NCBI GenBank assembly: GCA_965277075.1
Contig: OZ255707.1
Coordinates: 2,666,001-2,730,000 of the forward strand
Direction: 5' to 3'
Length of the DNA: 64,000 nt
Origin: Lustribacter sp965277075
Lineage (GTDB): Bacteria; Vulcanimicrobiota; Vulcanimicrobiia; Vulcanimicrobiales; Vulcanimicrobiaceae
Below are positions 44,576-52,844 of the stretch, one piece after another. The notes below the pieces were generated by a model. It was not told the DNA's origin. It did not search any database and worked only from the letters and a program-made list of their open reading frames with translations. A program made the position numbers and the translations under genes. Numbering within the stretch: the first letter of the stretch is position 1; each line of letters begins with the position of its first letter.

Positions 44576-45040
44576 TTAGGCCAGAAACATCGCGGTCGGC
44601 GACGGCACGCGATAGGTCGTGCCGGCGTGATCGTGCCGGACGCCCTCTCCGAGCGTTCGCGCGGCGTGCCGCTCCGAGCCGGTGATGACGCGGCGCTCTT
44701 CTGCCGAATCGAATCGCGGGTCGGGCCGGTTCGCCAAAACGGAACCGACGGCCGGCGCTTCGACCGCATGATCGACCTCGTGCCCCAAGCCGAGCGCGGG
44801 CGATTGCGACGATCCGCTTGTCGTCCGTAGCGCCGAATGCGGGTCCCAGTGGATCGTGTGCGTCGCCGGATCGTACGAATCGTTGTCACGCGCGTTCGTC
44901 ACCAGGTGGTAGGCTTGCGAGCCGTGTTCGAGCCGATCGAAGAGCGCGCGCTCGACGGCATCGCGCGACAAGTAGCTGACCGCGCGATCGAAATCGCCGC
45001 GTGCGTGCGCGGGAACCGCGAGCGAGAGCATCATGTTCAT
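44576..45040 (-). CDS. M91-like (NleD-type) zinc metallopeptidase
   Basis: A 154-aa protein with the zinc-peptidase signature HEVDH at residues 87-91, in GLGHEVDHAVEAP. SYDPATHTIHWDPHSALRT before it and ENxxAR-like SERHAARTLGEGVR after it match the M91 family, whose known members are the NleD effector (which cuts host JNK/p38) and C-terminal toxin modules of polymorphic toxins. No signal peptide or delivery domain is visible. ATG 45040; alternatives are nearby internal Met codons. Ends 1 nt from the convergent LuxR gene. Its role here, effector or toxin, is not known. Confidence 0.72.
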   Translation of the reverse strand: MNMMLSLAVPAHARGDFDRAVSYLSRDAVERALFDRLEHGSQAYHLVTNARDNDSYDPATHTIHWDPHSALRTTSGSSQSPALGLGHEVDHAVEAPAVGSVLANRPDPRFDSAEERRVITGSERHAARTLGEGVRHDHAGTTYRVPSPTAMFLA

Positions 45041-45084
45041 GCGCGCCGATCACGACGAGCGGTCGCGTCGACAAGAGCCGGGCC

Positions 45085-46128
45085 TTACATGACGGAGATC
45101 GTGCCGTCGCCGTCTTCGGTCACGCGCCCGACGACGCCGACGCGATGGGTCGGCGCGAGTGCCGCGACGATCGCGCGCGCGCCGGCGGGCGTCGCCGCGA
45201 TCAGGAGACCACCGGACGTCATCGCGTCCGAAAGTGCAATTCGAAGCGGTTCCGTGACATAGTCCGCATACGACGTGAACGAGCTGTGGTAGACAAGGTT
45301 GTCTTCGGTACCACCGGGGATGATGTCGCGCTCGATCAGTTCGAGGACGCCGGCCAGGAGCGGCACCTGCGCCGCGTCGAGCTCGATGCCCACGTGCGAG
45401 GCGCGCGCCATTTCGACCGCGTGGCCGACGAGACCGAATCCGGTAACGTCGGTCGCCGAATGCGCGCCGTGCGCGAGCATCGCGTCGCGTGCATCGACGT
45501 TGAGCCGCACCATCTCGGCGATCGCCGGACGGAGCGCATCCTCACCGATCGCGTCGCGCTTGCGCGCGGTCGTGAGGATTCCCGTTCCGATCGGCTTTGT
45601 CAGCACGAGCACGTCGCCGGGCCGTGCGGTCCCGTTCGTGACGATGCGGTCCGGGTGAATGGTCCCGGTTACGGCCATGCCGTATTTCGGCTCGTCGTCC
45701 TTGATCGTGTGGCCGCCGATGATCGCGACGCCGGCCTGCGCAGCGACGGCGGCGCCGCCCTCGAGAATGCGGCGCAAAATGCCTCGGTCGAGCTCGTCGA
45801 TCGGAAACGCGGCGATGTTGAGCGCCGATATCGGCGTGCCGCCCATCGCGTAGACGTCGCTGAGCGCGTTGGCGGCGGCGATGCGGCCGAAGTCGTACGG
45901 GTCGTCGACGATGGGCGTGAAAAAGTCCACGGTCTGGACGAGCGCCAGATCGCTGCTGAGACGATAGACGCCGGCGTCGTCGCTGGTCGTCACACCGACG
46001 AGAACGTTCGCGTTTTCCGGGAAGGGCAAGTGGCGCAGAACCTGCGCCAGGTCGGCAGCGCCGACTTTACTCGCTCAACCCGCGAAACTCGAACGCTTCG
46101 TCAGCCGGATCGTTTCGGGGGACTGCAT
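45085..46128 (-). CDS. selD: Selenide, water dikinase SelD with in-frame TGA (selenoprotein)
   Basis: Makes selenophosphate from selenide and ATP. Read from ATG 46128 the protein begins MQSPETIRLTKRSSFAG, then TGA at 46075-46077 (codon 18), then ASKVGAADLAQVLRHLP and continues as a typical SelD (VGVTTSDDAGVY; GGHTIKDDEPKYGMAVTG; VTGFGLVGHAVEMA). The TGA falls where E. coli SelD has its active-site Cys17 and where other bacteria have selenocysteine, and the conserved following Lys is present. Total length of 347 aa equals that of E. coli SelD. ATG 46146 is an in-frame alternative. Starting at TTG 46029 would delete the catalytic loop. Convergent 3' neighbour: M91-like gene; its 5' end faces an aminotransferase gene. 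Confidence 0.9.
46031..46077 (-). promoter_or_regulatory. SECIS-like hairpins following the selD UGA codon
   Basis: On the selD strand, 9 nt after the TGA comes GTCGGC-GCT-GCCGAC (46051-46065), a perfect hairpin. One base later comes TGGCGCAG-GTT-CTGCGCCA (46031-46049), an 8-bp stem. The apical GCAGG-TT-CTGC resembles the SelB-binding loop of the E. coli fdhF SECIS (GCAGGUCUGC). The loop G lies about 32 nt after the UGA, within the range reported for bacterial SECIS elements. Confidence 0.6.
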
Positions 46129-46174
46129 ATCGGCCGAATACAACATTGAAGAACCGTCATCCGCCGGAGGCATC

Positions 46175-47332
46175 GTGTCCAAGCAGCTTCTCTTCATTCC
46201 AGGCCCTGTCACCGTTGCCGAGCCGGTGCTTGCTGCAATGGCAACGCCGATGGTTGACCATCGAGGCCCGGAATACCGCACGCTGCAAGCGGCGATCGTC
46301 GCGAAACTGCAACCGGTATTCGGCACGAGCGGTGAGGTGTTGCTGCTCGGATCGTCGGGAACCGGCGGACTCGAAGCAGCAGTTACCAACATGTTCGGCC
46401 CGGGCGAACGTGTCCTTGCCTGTCCGATGGGGGTCTTCGGGGAGCGTTTTCTCGCGATCGCGAAAACGTGGGGCATCGACGTCGAAGTTTTGCCGACCGA
46501 ATACGGCTACGGCGTCGATCCGGTCGCGCTCAAAGCGCGCCTCGACGCCGATACGAATCGCGACATCAAAGGCGTGTTGCTCACCCACAACGAGACGTCG
46601 ACCGGGACGCAAAACGATATGGGTGCACTGGCCGATGCGATTCGCGGTCATGGCGCGTACGTGATCGTTGATTCGGTGAGCGGTCTTGCCGCCGGCGCGT
46701 TTTCGATGGACGCGTGGGGCTTCGACGTGGTCGTTACGGCTTCGCAGAAAGCGCTCGCGGTGCCGCCGGGACTCGCGATGGTTGCCGTCGGTCCGCGGGC
46801 GTGGACGAAGATGGCGCAAGTCACGAGCCCGCGCTACTACTTCGACTTGAAGAAGGCGCGCGATTTCGCCGCCGAGGGACAGACGCCGTGGACGCCGCCC
46901 GTCTCCCTGTGCTTCGCGCTCGACGTCGCACTCGATCGCTACAATGCGGAGGGTCCCACGAACGTGTGGGCGCGTCACGAACGGTACACGCGCGCAATTC
47001 ACGCCGCGGCAGAAGCGCTCGGCCTCTCGATTTTTTCGCAGCCGGGCGTGCACTCCGTCACGGTCAGCGCGATCAACGTTCCGGAAACCGTCGACGGCAA
47101 CGCGATTCGCAAAGCGCTTCGCGTGCAGCAGAATGTCGTTCTCGGCGGCGGCCAAGGCAAGCTCGTCGGGAAGATCATCCGCATCGGAACGATGGGCGAT
47201 CTCTCGGCGGACGACGTCCTGCGGATGCTCGACGCCCTCGAGGCAAATTTGCGGGCGGGTAACCCGGCCATCGCAACGGGCACCGCGCGAGCTGCGGCGT
47301 TACGTGCGATGGGCGACGCCGTCCCCGCGTAA
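46175..47332 (+). CDS. Class V aminotransferase (alanine/serine--glyoxylate type)
   Basis: A 385-aa PLP enzyme. LLFIPGPVTVAEPVLAAM at the start, MVDHRGPEYRTL, LGSSGTGGLEAAVTNM (about residue 59), VDSVSGLAAGAFSMDAWGFDV (about 164), and the PLP lysine in VVTASQKALAVPPGLAM (about 190) identify the serine-pyruvate/alanine-glyoxylate aminotransferase family; serine and aspartate versions look alike. The GTG 46175 start has GGAGG at 46166-46170. It is divergent from selD, 46 nt between starts. Confidence 0.88.
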   Translation: MSKQLLFIPGPVTVAEPVLAAMATPMVDHRGPEYRTLQAAIVAKLQPVFGTSGEVLLLGSSGTGGLEAAVTNMFGPGERVLACPMGVFGERFLAIAKTWGIDVEVLPTEYGYGVDPVALKARLDADTNRDIKGVLLTHNETSTGTQNDMGALADAIRGHGAYVIVDSVSGLAAGAFSMDAWGFDVVVTASQKALAVPPGLAMVAVGPRAWTKMAQVTSPRYYFDLKKARDFAAEGQTPWTPPVSLCFALDVALDRYNAEGPTNVWARHERYTRAIHAAAEALGLSIFSQPGVHSVTVSAINVPETVDGNAIRKALRVQQNVVLGGGQGKLVGKIIRIGTMGDLSADDVLRMLDALEANLRAGNPAIATGTARAAALRAMGDAVPA

Positions 47333-47337
47333 ACGAC

Positions 47338-47354
47338 CCACCGTATTCCGGTGG
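47338..47354 (+). terminator. Stem-loop after the aminotransferase gene
   Basis: CCACCG, 5-nt loop, CGGTGG, six bases after the aminotransferase stop and 32 nt before the next start. No U-run follows; possible weak terminator. Confidence 0.3.
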
Positions 47355-47385
47355 TCCGCGAGCCTCAGATCTTGCGTATGGTTAA

Positions 47386-48780
47386 ATGCCGCTATCGGAG
47401 GTACCCGCAATTCTTACCGCGCGGCTTCTAAGCGCTCCGGCCAATCCGACTGCCCGGGCGATCGCCTGGCTGCGCGTGCGGCCCTGGATTGTGGCGTCTG
47501 CCGTGATATCGGCGTGGATTTTTTTGCCTGAAGTTCGCCGAATCGTCGATTCGCGGGTGGGTTACAACTCCGTCTCGATTGTCAGCGCACTGCCGCTGTT
47601 GGCGCTGGTTCCGCTGGTCATCCCTTTGTTGTATACGCGCCGCCTCGAGAAGCTCGACCGCGGGACCGCGCTCTTGGGGTGGACATGGTTCGGCGGGTTC
47701 ACGTTTTCGCTCGCCGTGTCGCTCGTCCAGCAGAACGTCTTCGGCGGAGTCTATGCGTACGCGTTGTTCTGCTTGCCGGCAATCTTTGGATTCTGGCTTG
47801 CAACCTCGGAGGTGACCGGAACACAGACGTACGACCGCATTGCGACGTTCATGCTGTGGTGTGGGACGGTGGTCGCGATCTACGGCGTGCTGCAATTCGT
47901 CGCGCTCCCGCAATGGGATGCCGACTGGATGAACGCTGCGAAAATCGTCTCCATCGGCATCGCGAAACCGTTCATGTTTCGGCCGTTCAGCACGCTCAAC
48001 TCGCCGGCGCTGTTCGCAGATTTTTTGGTCGTGGTCATCCTCCTGAATTTACCGCGCTTGCAAGCCTCGAAGTTCATCGGACTGTTGCAAGTCGGGTTGT
48101 TGACCGGCGTCCTCATCCTGACGATGGTCCGCAGCGATTGGCTCGGCGGCGCCGTCGGCGCTCTCGTGTACGTTCTTCTCAGCCCGCAACGGTTGCGCAA
48201 TTTGACCGTCATCAGCGCGGTCGCGATCGTCGGTTTTGTGCTGGTCTCGAACGCGTCGGCGTTGCTCGGAAACAGCGATGCCGGGACCAGTATCTCGAGC
48301 CGTTTCTCGACCTTCGACAATCTCGACGGTGACGTCTCGTACAACGAACGCGAAAAATATTTTGGTGCCGTCTTGGCCGACGCGCTTGCACAACCGTTCG
48401 GCCAAGGACTGGGCGTCGTCGGTACGGCGGCAAAATTGGGAAACACCGGTGAGACGAAAGACTTCGATAACGGATTCATCGCGCGATTCACCGAGATGGG
48501 ATATTTCGGAATGGCGTGCTATCTCGCCACGGTGATCGGCGCGCTGGTGATCGCGTTACGGCGATGGCGTTCGTTACGCGGCCCGTCGATGATCGCCGCG
48601 CGCGGACGCGCGGCGGCAATCGTCGCTGTGCAGGCCGCATTGTTCAGCATGGACCTCTCCTCCGACCATCATAGCGCGTTACCCGGACTCTTTTTTTGGC
48701 TCGCGGTCGCGCTCTTGCCGGCCTATGTCAACGTCGTGCCGGAGCGAGCATCACGACCGTCGGGCCTGCGCTCAGCGTAA
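47386..48780 (+). CDS. O-antigen ligase/polymerase-like membrane protein
   Basis: A 464-aa polytopic membrane protein with about 11-12 hydrophobic helices and a large extracytoplasmic loop (about residues 285-350: SSRFSTFDNLDGDVSYNEREKYF...GQGLGVVG). This is the layout of the Wzy_C/O-antigen ligase family (WaaL, Wzy, exopolysaccharide polymerases). TLNSPALFADFLVVVILL and RSDWLGGAVGALVYV are typical of it. It probably polymerises or ligates the surface polysaccharide assembled by the glycosyltransferases further on. Its last 53 nt overlap the convergent glycosidase-like gene. Confidence 0.8.
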   Translation: MPLSEVPAILTARLLSAPANPTARAIAWLRVRPWIVASAVISAWIFLPEVRRIVDSRVGYNSVSIVSALPLLALVPLVIPLLYTRRLEKLDRGTALLGWTWFGGFTFSLAVSLVQQNVFGGVYAYALFCLPAIFGFWLATSEVTGTQTYDRIATFMLWCGTVVAIYGVLQFVALPQWDADWMNAAKIVSIGIAKPFMFRPFSTLNSPALFADFLVVVILLNLPRLQASKFIGLLQVGLLTGVLILTMVRSDWLGGAVGALVYVLLSPQRLRNLTVISAVAIVGFVLVSNASALLGNSDAGTSISSRFSTFDNLDGDVSYNEREKYFGAVLADALAQPFGQGLGVVGTAAKLGNTGETKDFDNGFIARFTEMGYFGMACYLATVIGALVIALRRWRSLRGPSMIAARGRAAAIVAVQAALFSMDLSSDHHSALPGLFFWLAVALLPAYVNVVPERASRPSGLRSA

Positions 48781-50068
48781 CGTCGATCGACGTTGCCGGC
48801 GTCGTGTTCGTCATGGCGGCGCGCAAGTGCCCGTCAGCCGCCGCATCGTAAACGACCGTTCGCATCGACGGTTCCGCGAGACGAAGCGTGACGTGCCGCG
48901 GTGCGACGGCGAGCGCCGTCTTCGCCGCGCTGTCATACAGCGGCACAGCTTGCCAGATCGCGAATAGCAGCGTTCCATCATGACGAACGAGCACGAGGTG
49001 GTGGACACTCTCGGTCGCGCCGTCAAGCGCATAGCGTAACGTCTCAGGCGAGCCGGAGATTGCCGAGCGCGTTTGTCCCTGCGTGCCGGTCAGCGCAATG
49101 AGATCCGCGAGCGCGTTGAATGCGGGCTTGGGCTGAAGATTCGCATTTGCCAATCCGTAGTGTGCAAACGGTGGACCGCCCTCGTCGATGAGCTGGTAGT
49201 AGAACGTGCGTGCGACGCCCAGCGAAAACTGCTCCAGAAACAATTCCGGAACGTAGATGCCCTGCGTTGTCGCGTCGACGGCATAGTTGTCACCGCCGCT
49301 CGAGTAGCCGGTTTCCGTCGTCATGATGTCGCGGTTGCCGGCGACGAGCCGCGCGCTACGAACGTTCCAGCGAATGCCGCCGTAACCGTCGAGCCCCCAG
49401 CCGCCGCTGCCCGGCTCGTGCCCCGCGAAGTAGTTGTGCATGTTGCCGTAGTCCATCGACGACGAGAGGTCACCGACGGCGCGCCATGCCTTCTCGCTCG
49501 TGAGTGACGGGCCGATGACCGGAAGCCGTGCAAGAGTCGGCGCGTCTTTGACCATGCGGTAGAGCGCCGGCGTGAAGTTCTGCAACGTTCCGACCCAATT
49601 CGTGTCGCTTCCGGGATGGCTGATGTCGTATTCGTTCGGGCCCTCGTAGGCTTCGATGGCGGGACCGGCGCAGGCGGCCCACTGCACGAGCTGCGGTTGC
49701 TTCAAATTTGGCTGGGTGACGTACGTGAAGCGCACGCCGCTCACTGCCATCGCGCGCTCCTGCATGCACACCGCCGGTTGATCCGCGATGACGCCGTCAC
49801 GTAAATGATGCACGCCCAACCGTTTGACGAGTGCATTGACCTCGGGGACGCGCCCGTACGGGCCGTCGTGATAAGCGAGGTGCACGTTCACACCGACGGA
49901 GTCGACGAAGGCGTCGGCCGAACGTGTGCGCTCGGTCCGGAAGACGCCCTCCCCGACCGGCCCGGCGCTTTGCGCGGAACACGCACCGATGCCGAGCCCG
50001 TAGGCAACGAAGACAGCGAACGAGAGCGTTCGAACCGAAAAACTGGCGCGGGCCGACGGAACAGACAT
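48728..50068 (-). CDS. Exported glycoside hydrolase-like protein (paralogue 1)
   Basis: A 446-aa secreted TIM-barrel protein, probably of clan GH-A. Signal peptide (TLSFAVFVAYGLGIGACSAQ, possibly a lipobox at GAC). Core motifs: VDSVGVNVHLAYHD, EAYEGPNEYDISHPG with the likely acid/base Glu (about residue 165), MDYGNMHNYFAGHEPGSGGWG (about 208), TTETGYSSGGDNY with the likely nucleophile Glu (about 260), and YYQLIDEGGPPFAHYGL. A C-terminal beta domain follows. It shares all of these with the genes at 50139 and 57234. Substrate unknown; the context suggests the local exopolysaccharide. Confidence 0.75.
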   Translation of the reverse strand: MSVPSARASFSVRTLSFAVFVAYGLGIGACSAQSAGPVGEGVFRTERTRSADAFVDSVGVNVHLAYHDGPYGRVPEVNALVKRLGVHHLRDGVIADQPAVCMQERAMAVSGVRFTYVTQPNLKQPQLVQWAACAGPAIEAYEGPNEYDISHPGSDTNWVGTLQNFTPALYRMVKDAPTLARLPVIGPSLTSEKAWRAVGDLSSSMDYGNMHNYFAGHEPGSGGWGLDGYGGIRWNVRSARLVAGNRDIMTTETGYSSGGDNYAVDATTQGIYVPELFLEQFSLGVARTFYYQLIDEGGPPFAHYGLANANLQPKPAFNALADLIALTGTQGQTRSAISGSPETLRYALDGATESVHHLVLVRHDGTLLFAIWQAVPLYDSAAKTALAVAPRHVTLRLAEPSMRTVVYDAAADGHLRAAMTNTTPATSIDVTLSAGPTVVMLAPARR

Positions 50069-50138
50069 ATTGCCGGACGTTATCGCCGATGGCGCGGGGA
50101 AACACCCCCGGAAACCCGGGACTCCAACGATTGATGCG

Positions 50139-51473
50139 TTACGGGGTGATGTCGACCATTGTCGGCGTTCCACTTATTCGGACCGTGACCGACCGCGCTG
50201 CGCTGACGTTCGTTGTGGCAACCTCGCCGTTCTCGTCGAACGTGGTCGACGACATCGCGTGCGGCACGTTTGAGAATGTCAGCGTTACCGGCCGCGGCGA
50301 AATTGAGATCGGTTGTCGCGTGTCGGGATTCCATTCTTGGGCCTCGTCCCACAGGATCAGCACGAACGTTCCGTTGCGGCGTTGCAGAAGCAGGTGGTGG
50401 ACGTTCCCGCTGAGCGAGTACGACAACGGTGTGAGGTTGAAGACCGGACCGGGATCGCTCACGTGCGCGATCATCCGCTTGATCGCGCGATACTCCGGTT
50501 TTGGGCCGCCGCCCGAATCGACCAGACCATAGTGCGAAAAAGGTTCGGGCCCTTCGTCGAACAGCTCGTAGAAATAGGTGCGGGTGACGCCGGCATTCCA
50601 GTGCTCGAGCAGCGTGCGCAATGCATAGCGCGACTCAATCGACGCAGGCAGCGCATACGGGTCGGCATCGCTCGAATATCCGGTTTCCGTCGCCCAAATC
50701 CACTTTCCGACAATCGGTTGATGCGCGATGTTGATATTCCACTCCAACCCGCCGTAGGTACCAAATTTGTCCGTGCCGCCCCAGCCGCCGGTGCCGGGAT
50801 TCCGTCCGGCTAAATAGTCGTGCATGTTGGCCACGTCGGCGATCGACGTCAGGTTGCCGACCTGCGTGAAGTGGTTCTCTTGCGTGAGTGCCGGCGCAAT
50901 CGCGGCGACGTGCAGGCCTTGTGCGACGGGATAGAGTTGCGCCTGATAGGCATCCAATGTGGTCCACCAATTTGGTTCGTTCGAGAGATCGAATTCGTTT
51001 GGGCCTTCGAGTGAATCGAGCCCGGTTCCGATCGCGCGAGCGAATGAAAGAAGACGTGACGTATTCGAATAGATCGAAACGACGAAGTCGACGTTCACGC
51101 CCGATGCGGCGAGCGTATGAAACTGCTCGAGCAAGGTCGAGTCGCCGATCGTTCCGCCGGTACGGTAATGCTTTATGCCGGACTCGATGAGGAGCGACTC
51201 GACGAGCGGCATGTTTTTTCCGTACACCGAATTGGCGTCTCCAAGATGTACGTTGACGCCGATCGAGTTCACGAATCGATCGGCGGAAGTCGGCATTTCT
51301 TGGGTTCCCGCGGCGGTCTTCACGATCGTTTCCGCCGATGTGGACGAGAGCGATTGAGTCGGCGGCGGTGGCGCCGGCGCGGTACCGCCGCCACCGCAAC
51401 CCGTCATGAGCGCGCCCGCGAAAGTTGCGGCGACGAGCCGGCCCACGGGGTGTTGAAGCAAAAGAGAAAACAT
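50139..51473 (-). CDS. Glycoside hydrolase-like lipoprotein (paralogue 2)
   Basis: A 444-aa lipoprotein: hydrophobic leader with lipobox GALMTGCGGGG (Cys about residue 26), a proline/serine linker, then the same GH-A-like domain as its neighbour. SIGVNVHLGDANSVYG, SLEGPNEFDLSNEPNWW (acid/base Glu), NMHDYLAGRNPGTGGWGGTDKFG, WATETGYSSDADPYA (nucleophile Glu) and YFYELFDEGPEPFSHYGLVDSG. The C-terminal strand-rich region ends PTMVDITP, like paralogue 3. It lies upstream of paralogue 1 (70 nt apart) and is divergent from the first glycosyltransferase. Confidence 0.77.
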   Translation of the reverse strand: MFSLLLQHPVGRLVAATFAGALMTGCGGGGTAPAPPPPTQSLSSTSAETIVKTAAGTQEMPTSADRFVNSIGVNVHLGDANSVYGKNMPLVESLLIESGIKHYRTGGTIGDSTLLEQFHTLAASGVNVDFVVSIYSNTSRLLSFARAIGTGLDSLEGPNEFDLSNEPNWWTTLDAYQAQLYPVAQGLHVAAIAPALTQENHFTQVGNLTSIADVANMHDYLAGRNPGTGGWGGTDKFGTYGGLEWNINIAHQPIVGKWIWATETGYSSDADPYALPASIESRYALRTLLEHWNAGVTRTYFYELFDEGPEPFSHYGLVDSGGGPKPEYRAIKRMIAHVSDPGPVFNLTPLSYSLSGNVHHLLLQRRNGTFVLILWDEAQEWNPDTRQPISISPRPVTLTFSNVPHAMSSTTFDENGEVATTNVSAARSVTVRISGTPTMVDITP

Positions 51474-51680
51474 GAGGTGAACGGTATGGTACGGTTCGGC
51501 TCGCCTTGTTCGCCCACCAAAAATGGCGTATTTTTTGGCCGGGAATTGTCGATACTGATGGTAAGTTTCGATCGCTTGAACGCTATGCGCCGGAGCAGGT
51601 GCTCTCGAGCAAGCGGCACGAGTAAACTACCACCGAAAGCAATGGGCTTGTAATGTCGCCGTGACGGCTAAACTGGCAGT
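51474..51680. promoter_or_regulatory. Divergent intergenic region of the polysaccharide locus
   Basis: 207 bp between the minus-strand lipoprotein and the plus-strand glycosyltransferases. It is AT-richer than its surroundings and contains a small inverted repeat (GCC-ACC-AAAAATGGC at about 51513-51528) and poly-T at 51530-51537. No gene. It should hold promoters for both directions; none can be assigned with confidence. Confidence 0.4.
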
Positions 51681-52844
51681 GTGGGTTCTCCCGCGTTTGC
51701 CGCGTCGTCGCGTTCGCTGACCGCGCTGCAGATCGGTATGACCGCTGCCGGCGGAGCACGCGGCGGCGTCGATCGGTACTTCTTCAATCTTTTGCGCGCG
51801 TTGCCGGCGCAGGGCGTGTCGTCGCGCGGGCTCGTTGTCGGCGATGCGGCGGCGCTCGCCGGCGAAGGCCGCGGGTCGATCGAGTGCTTTGCGCCCGACG
51901 GGGCGAACCTGCTGGCGCGGTGGAGCGCGCTGCGCGCAGCGGTCATACGTGCCATGCCCGGTACCGATCTTGTCGTATCGCACTTCGCGCCGTATGCGTT
52001 CCCGGTGCTCGATCGCATCCGGTCGCGCCCGCTCGTCGTCCATTTCCATGGACCGTGGGCGCTCGAGAGCGCGATCGAAGGCGCGAGCGCGCTGAACGTC
52101 ACGGCCAAACGCTTGATCGAGCGCGCGGTGTATCGGGGCGGTTCGCGTTTCGTTGTGCTCTCACGCGCGTTTGCCGACATCGCAGCACGCGATTACGGCG
52201 TACCACATGAAGCGATACGCATCGTTCCGGGTGGTGTCGACGTCGATCGCTTTCGCGACGCCGGCTCACGCGAAGACGCACGCCGTGAACTCGGCTGGCC
52301 GCTCGACCGCCCGACGGTTGTCACCGTGCGTCGTCTCGTTCGCGCGAAAGGGTTGGAACATCTCATCGATGCGGCGCCCGCTGTACGCGAAGCCATTCCC
52401 GATGTGTCGATCGCGATCGTCGGTGCCGGTCCGCTCGCCGCGGACCTTCGCACGCGCGTCACCGAGCGCGGCCTCGATTCGACCGTGCACTTCGCCGGTT
52501 TCGTCCCCGACGACCGGCTGGCGCTCGCGTACCGCGCAGCGGATCTCTTCGTCGTTCCGACCATTGCGCTCGAGGGCTTCGGCTTGGTCGTCGTTGAGGC
52601 GCTCGCGTGCGGCACGCCGGTGCTCGTCACGCCCGTTGCGGGACTCCCGGAGGTCGTACGCGACCTCGATCCGGGGCTGGTGCTGCCGAGCACCGATCCG
52701 CTCGACATCGCAAACGGTATTATCGATGCGCTGCTCGGTCGCATGCGCCTACCGTCACCGGAAGCGTGCATTGCGTACGCGCAACGCTTCGATTGGTCCG
52801 TTATCGCTGCGCGCGTCAGCGACGTCTACGGGGAAGTCGCGTGA
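51681..52844 (+). CDS. GT4-family glycosyltransferase (tandem copy A)
   Basis: A 387-aa GT-B enzyme. N-terminal domain ALQIGMTAAGGARGGVDRYFFN (about residues 15-36) with RPLVVHFHGPWALES (about 115); C-terminal donor domain VVTVRRLVRAKGLEHLIDA (about 213) and the nucleotide-sugar site PTIALEGFGLVVVEALACGTPVLVTPV with its two conserved Glu residues (about 293-319). It uses GTG 51681. First of four consecutive glycosyltransferases; it is nearly the same in layout as the next gene, so the pair arose by duplication. Sugar specificity unknown. Confidence 0.88.
   Translation: MGSPAFAASSRSLTALQIGMTAAGGARGGVDRYFFNLLRALPAQGVSSRGLVVGDAAALAGEGRGSIECFAPDGANLLARWSALRAAVIRAMPGTDLVVSHFAPYAFPVLDRIRSRPLVVHFHGPWALESAIEGASALNVTAKRLIERAVYRGGSRFVVLSRAFADIAARDYGVPHEAIRIVPGGVDVDRFRDAGSREDARRELGWPLDRPTVVTVRRLVRAKGLEHLIDAAPAVREAIPDVSIAIVGAGPLAADLRTRVTERGLDSTVHFAGFVPDDRLALAYRAADLFVVPTIALEGFGLVVVEALACGTPVLVTPVAGLPEVVRDLDPGLVLPSTDPLDIANGIIDALLGRMRLPSPEACIAYAQRFDWSVIAARVSDVYGEVA

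Noticed and set aside
46029..46077. Reading the TGA in selD as a true stop, with selD starting at TTG 46029
   Set aside because: This would remove the conserved active-site loop, although both flanks of the TGA match SelD closely in one frame.
45001..46149. Plus-strand open frame of 382 codons opposite selD
   Set aside because: Shadow of selD; no start signal or recognisable domain, and selD carries all conserved motifs.
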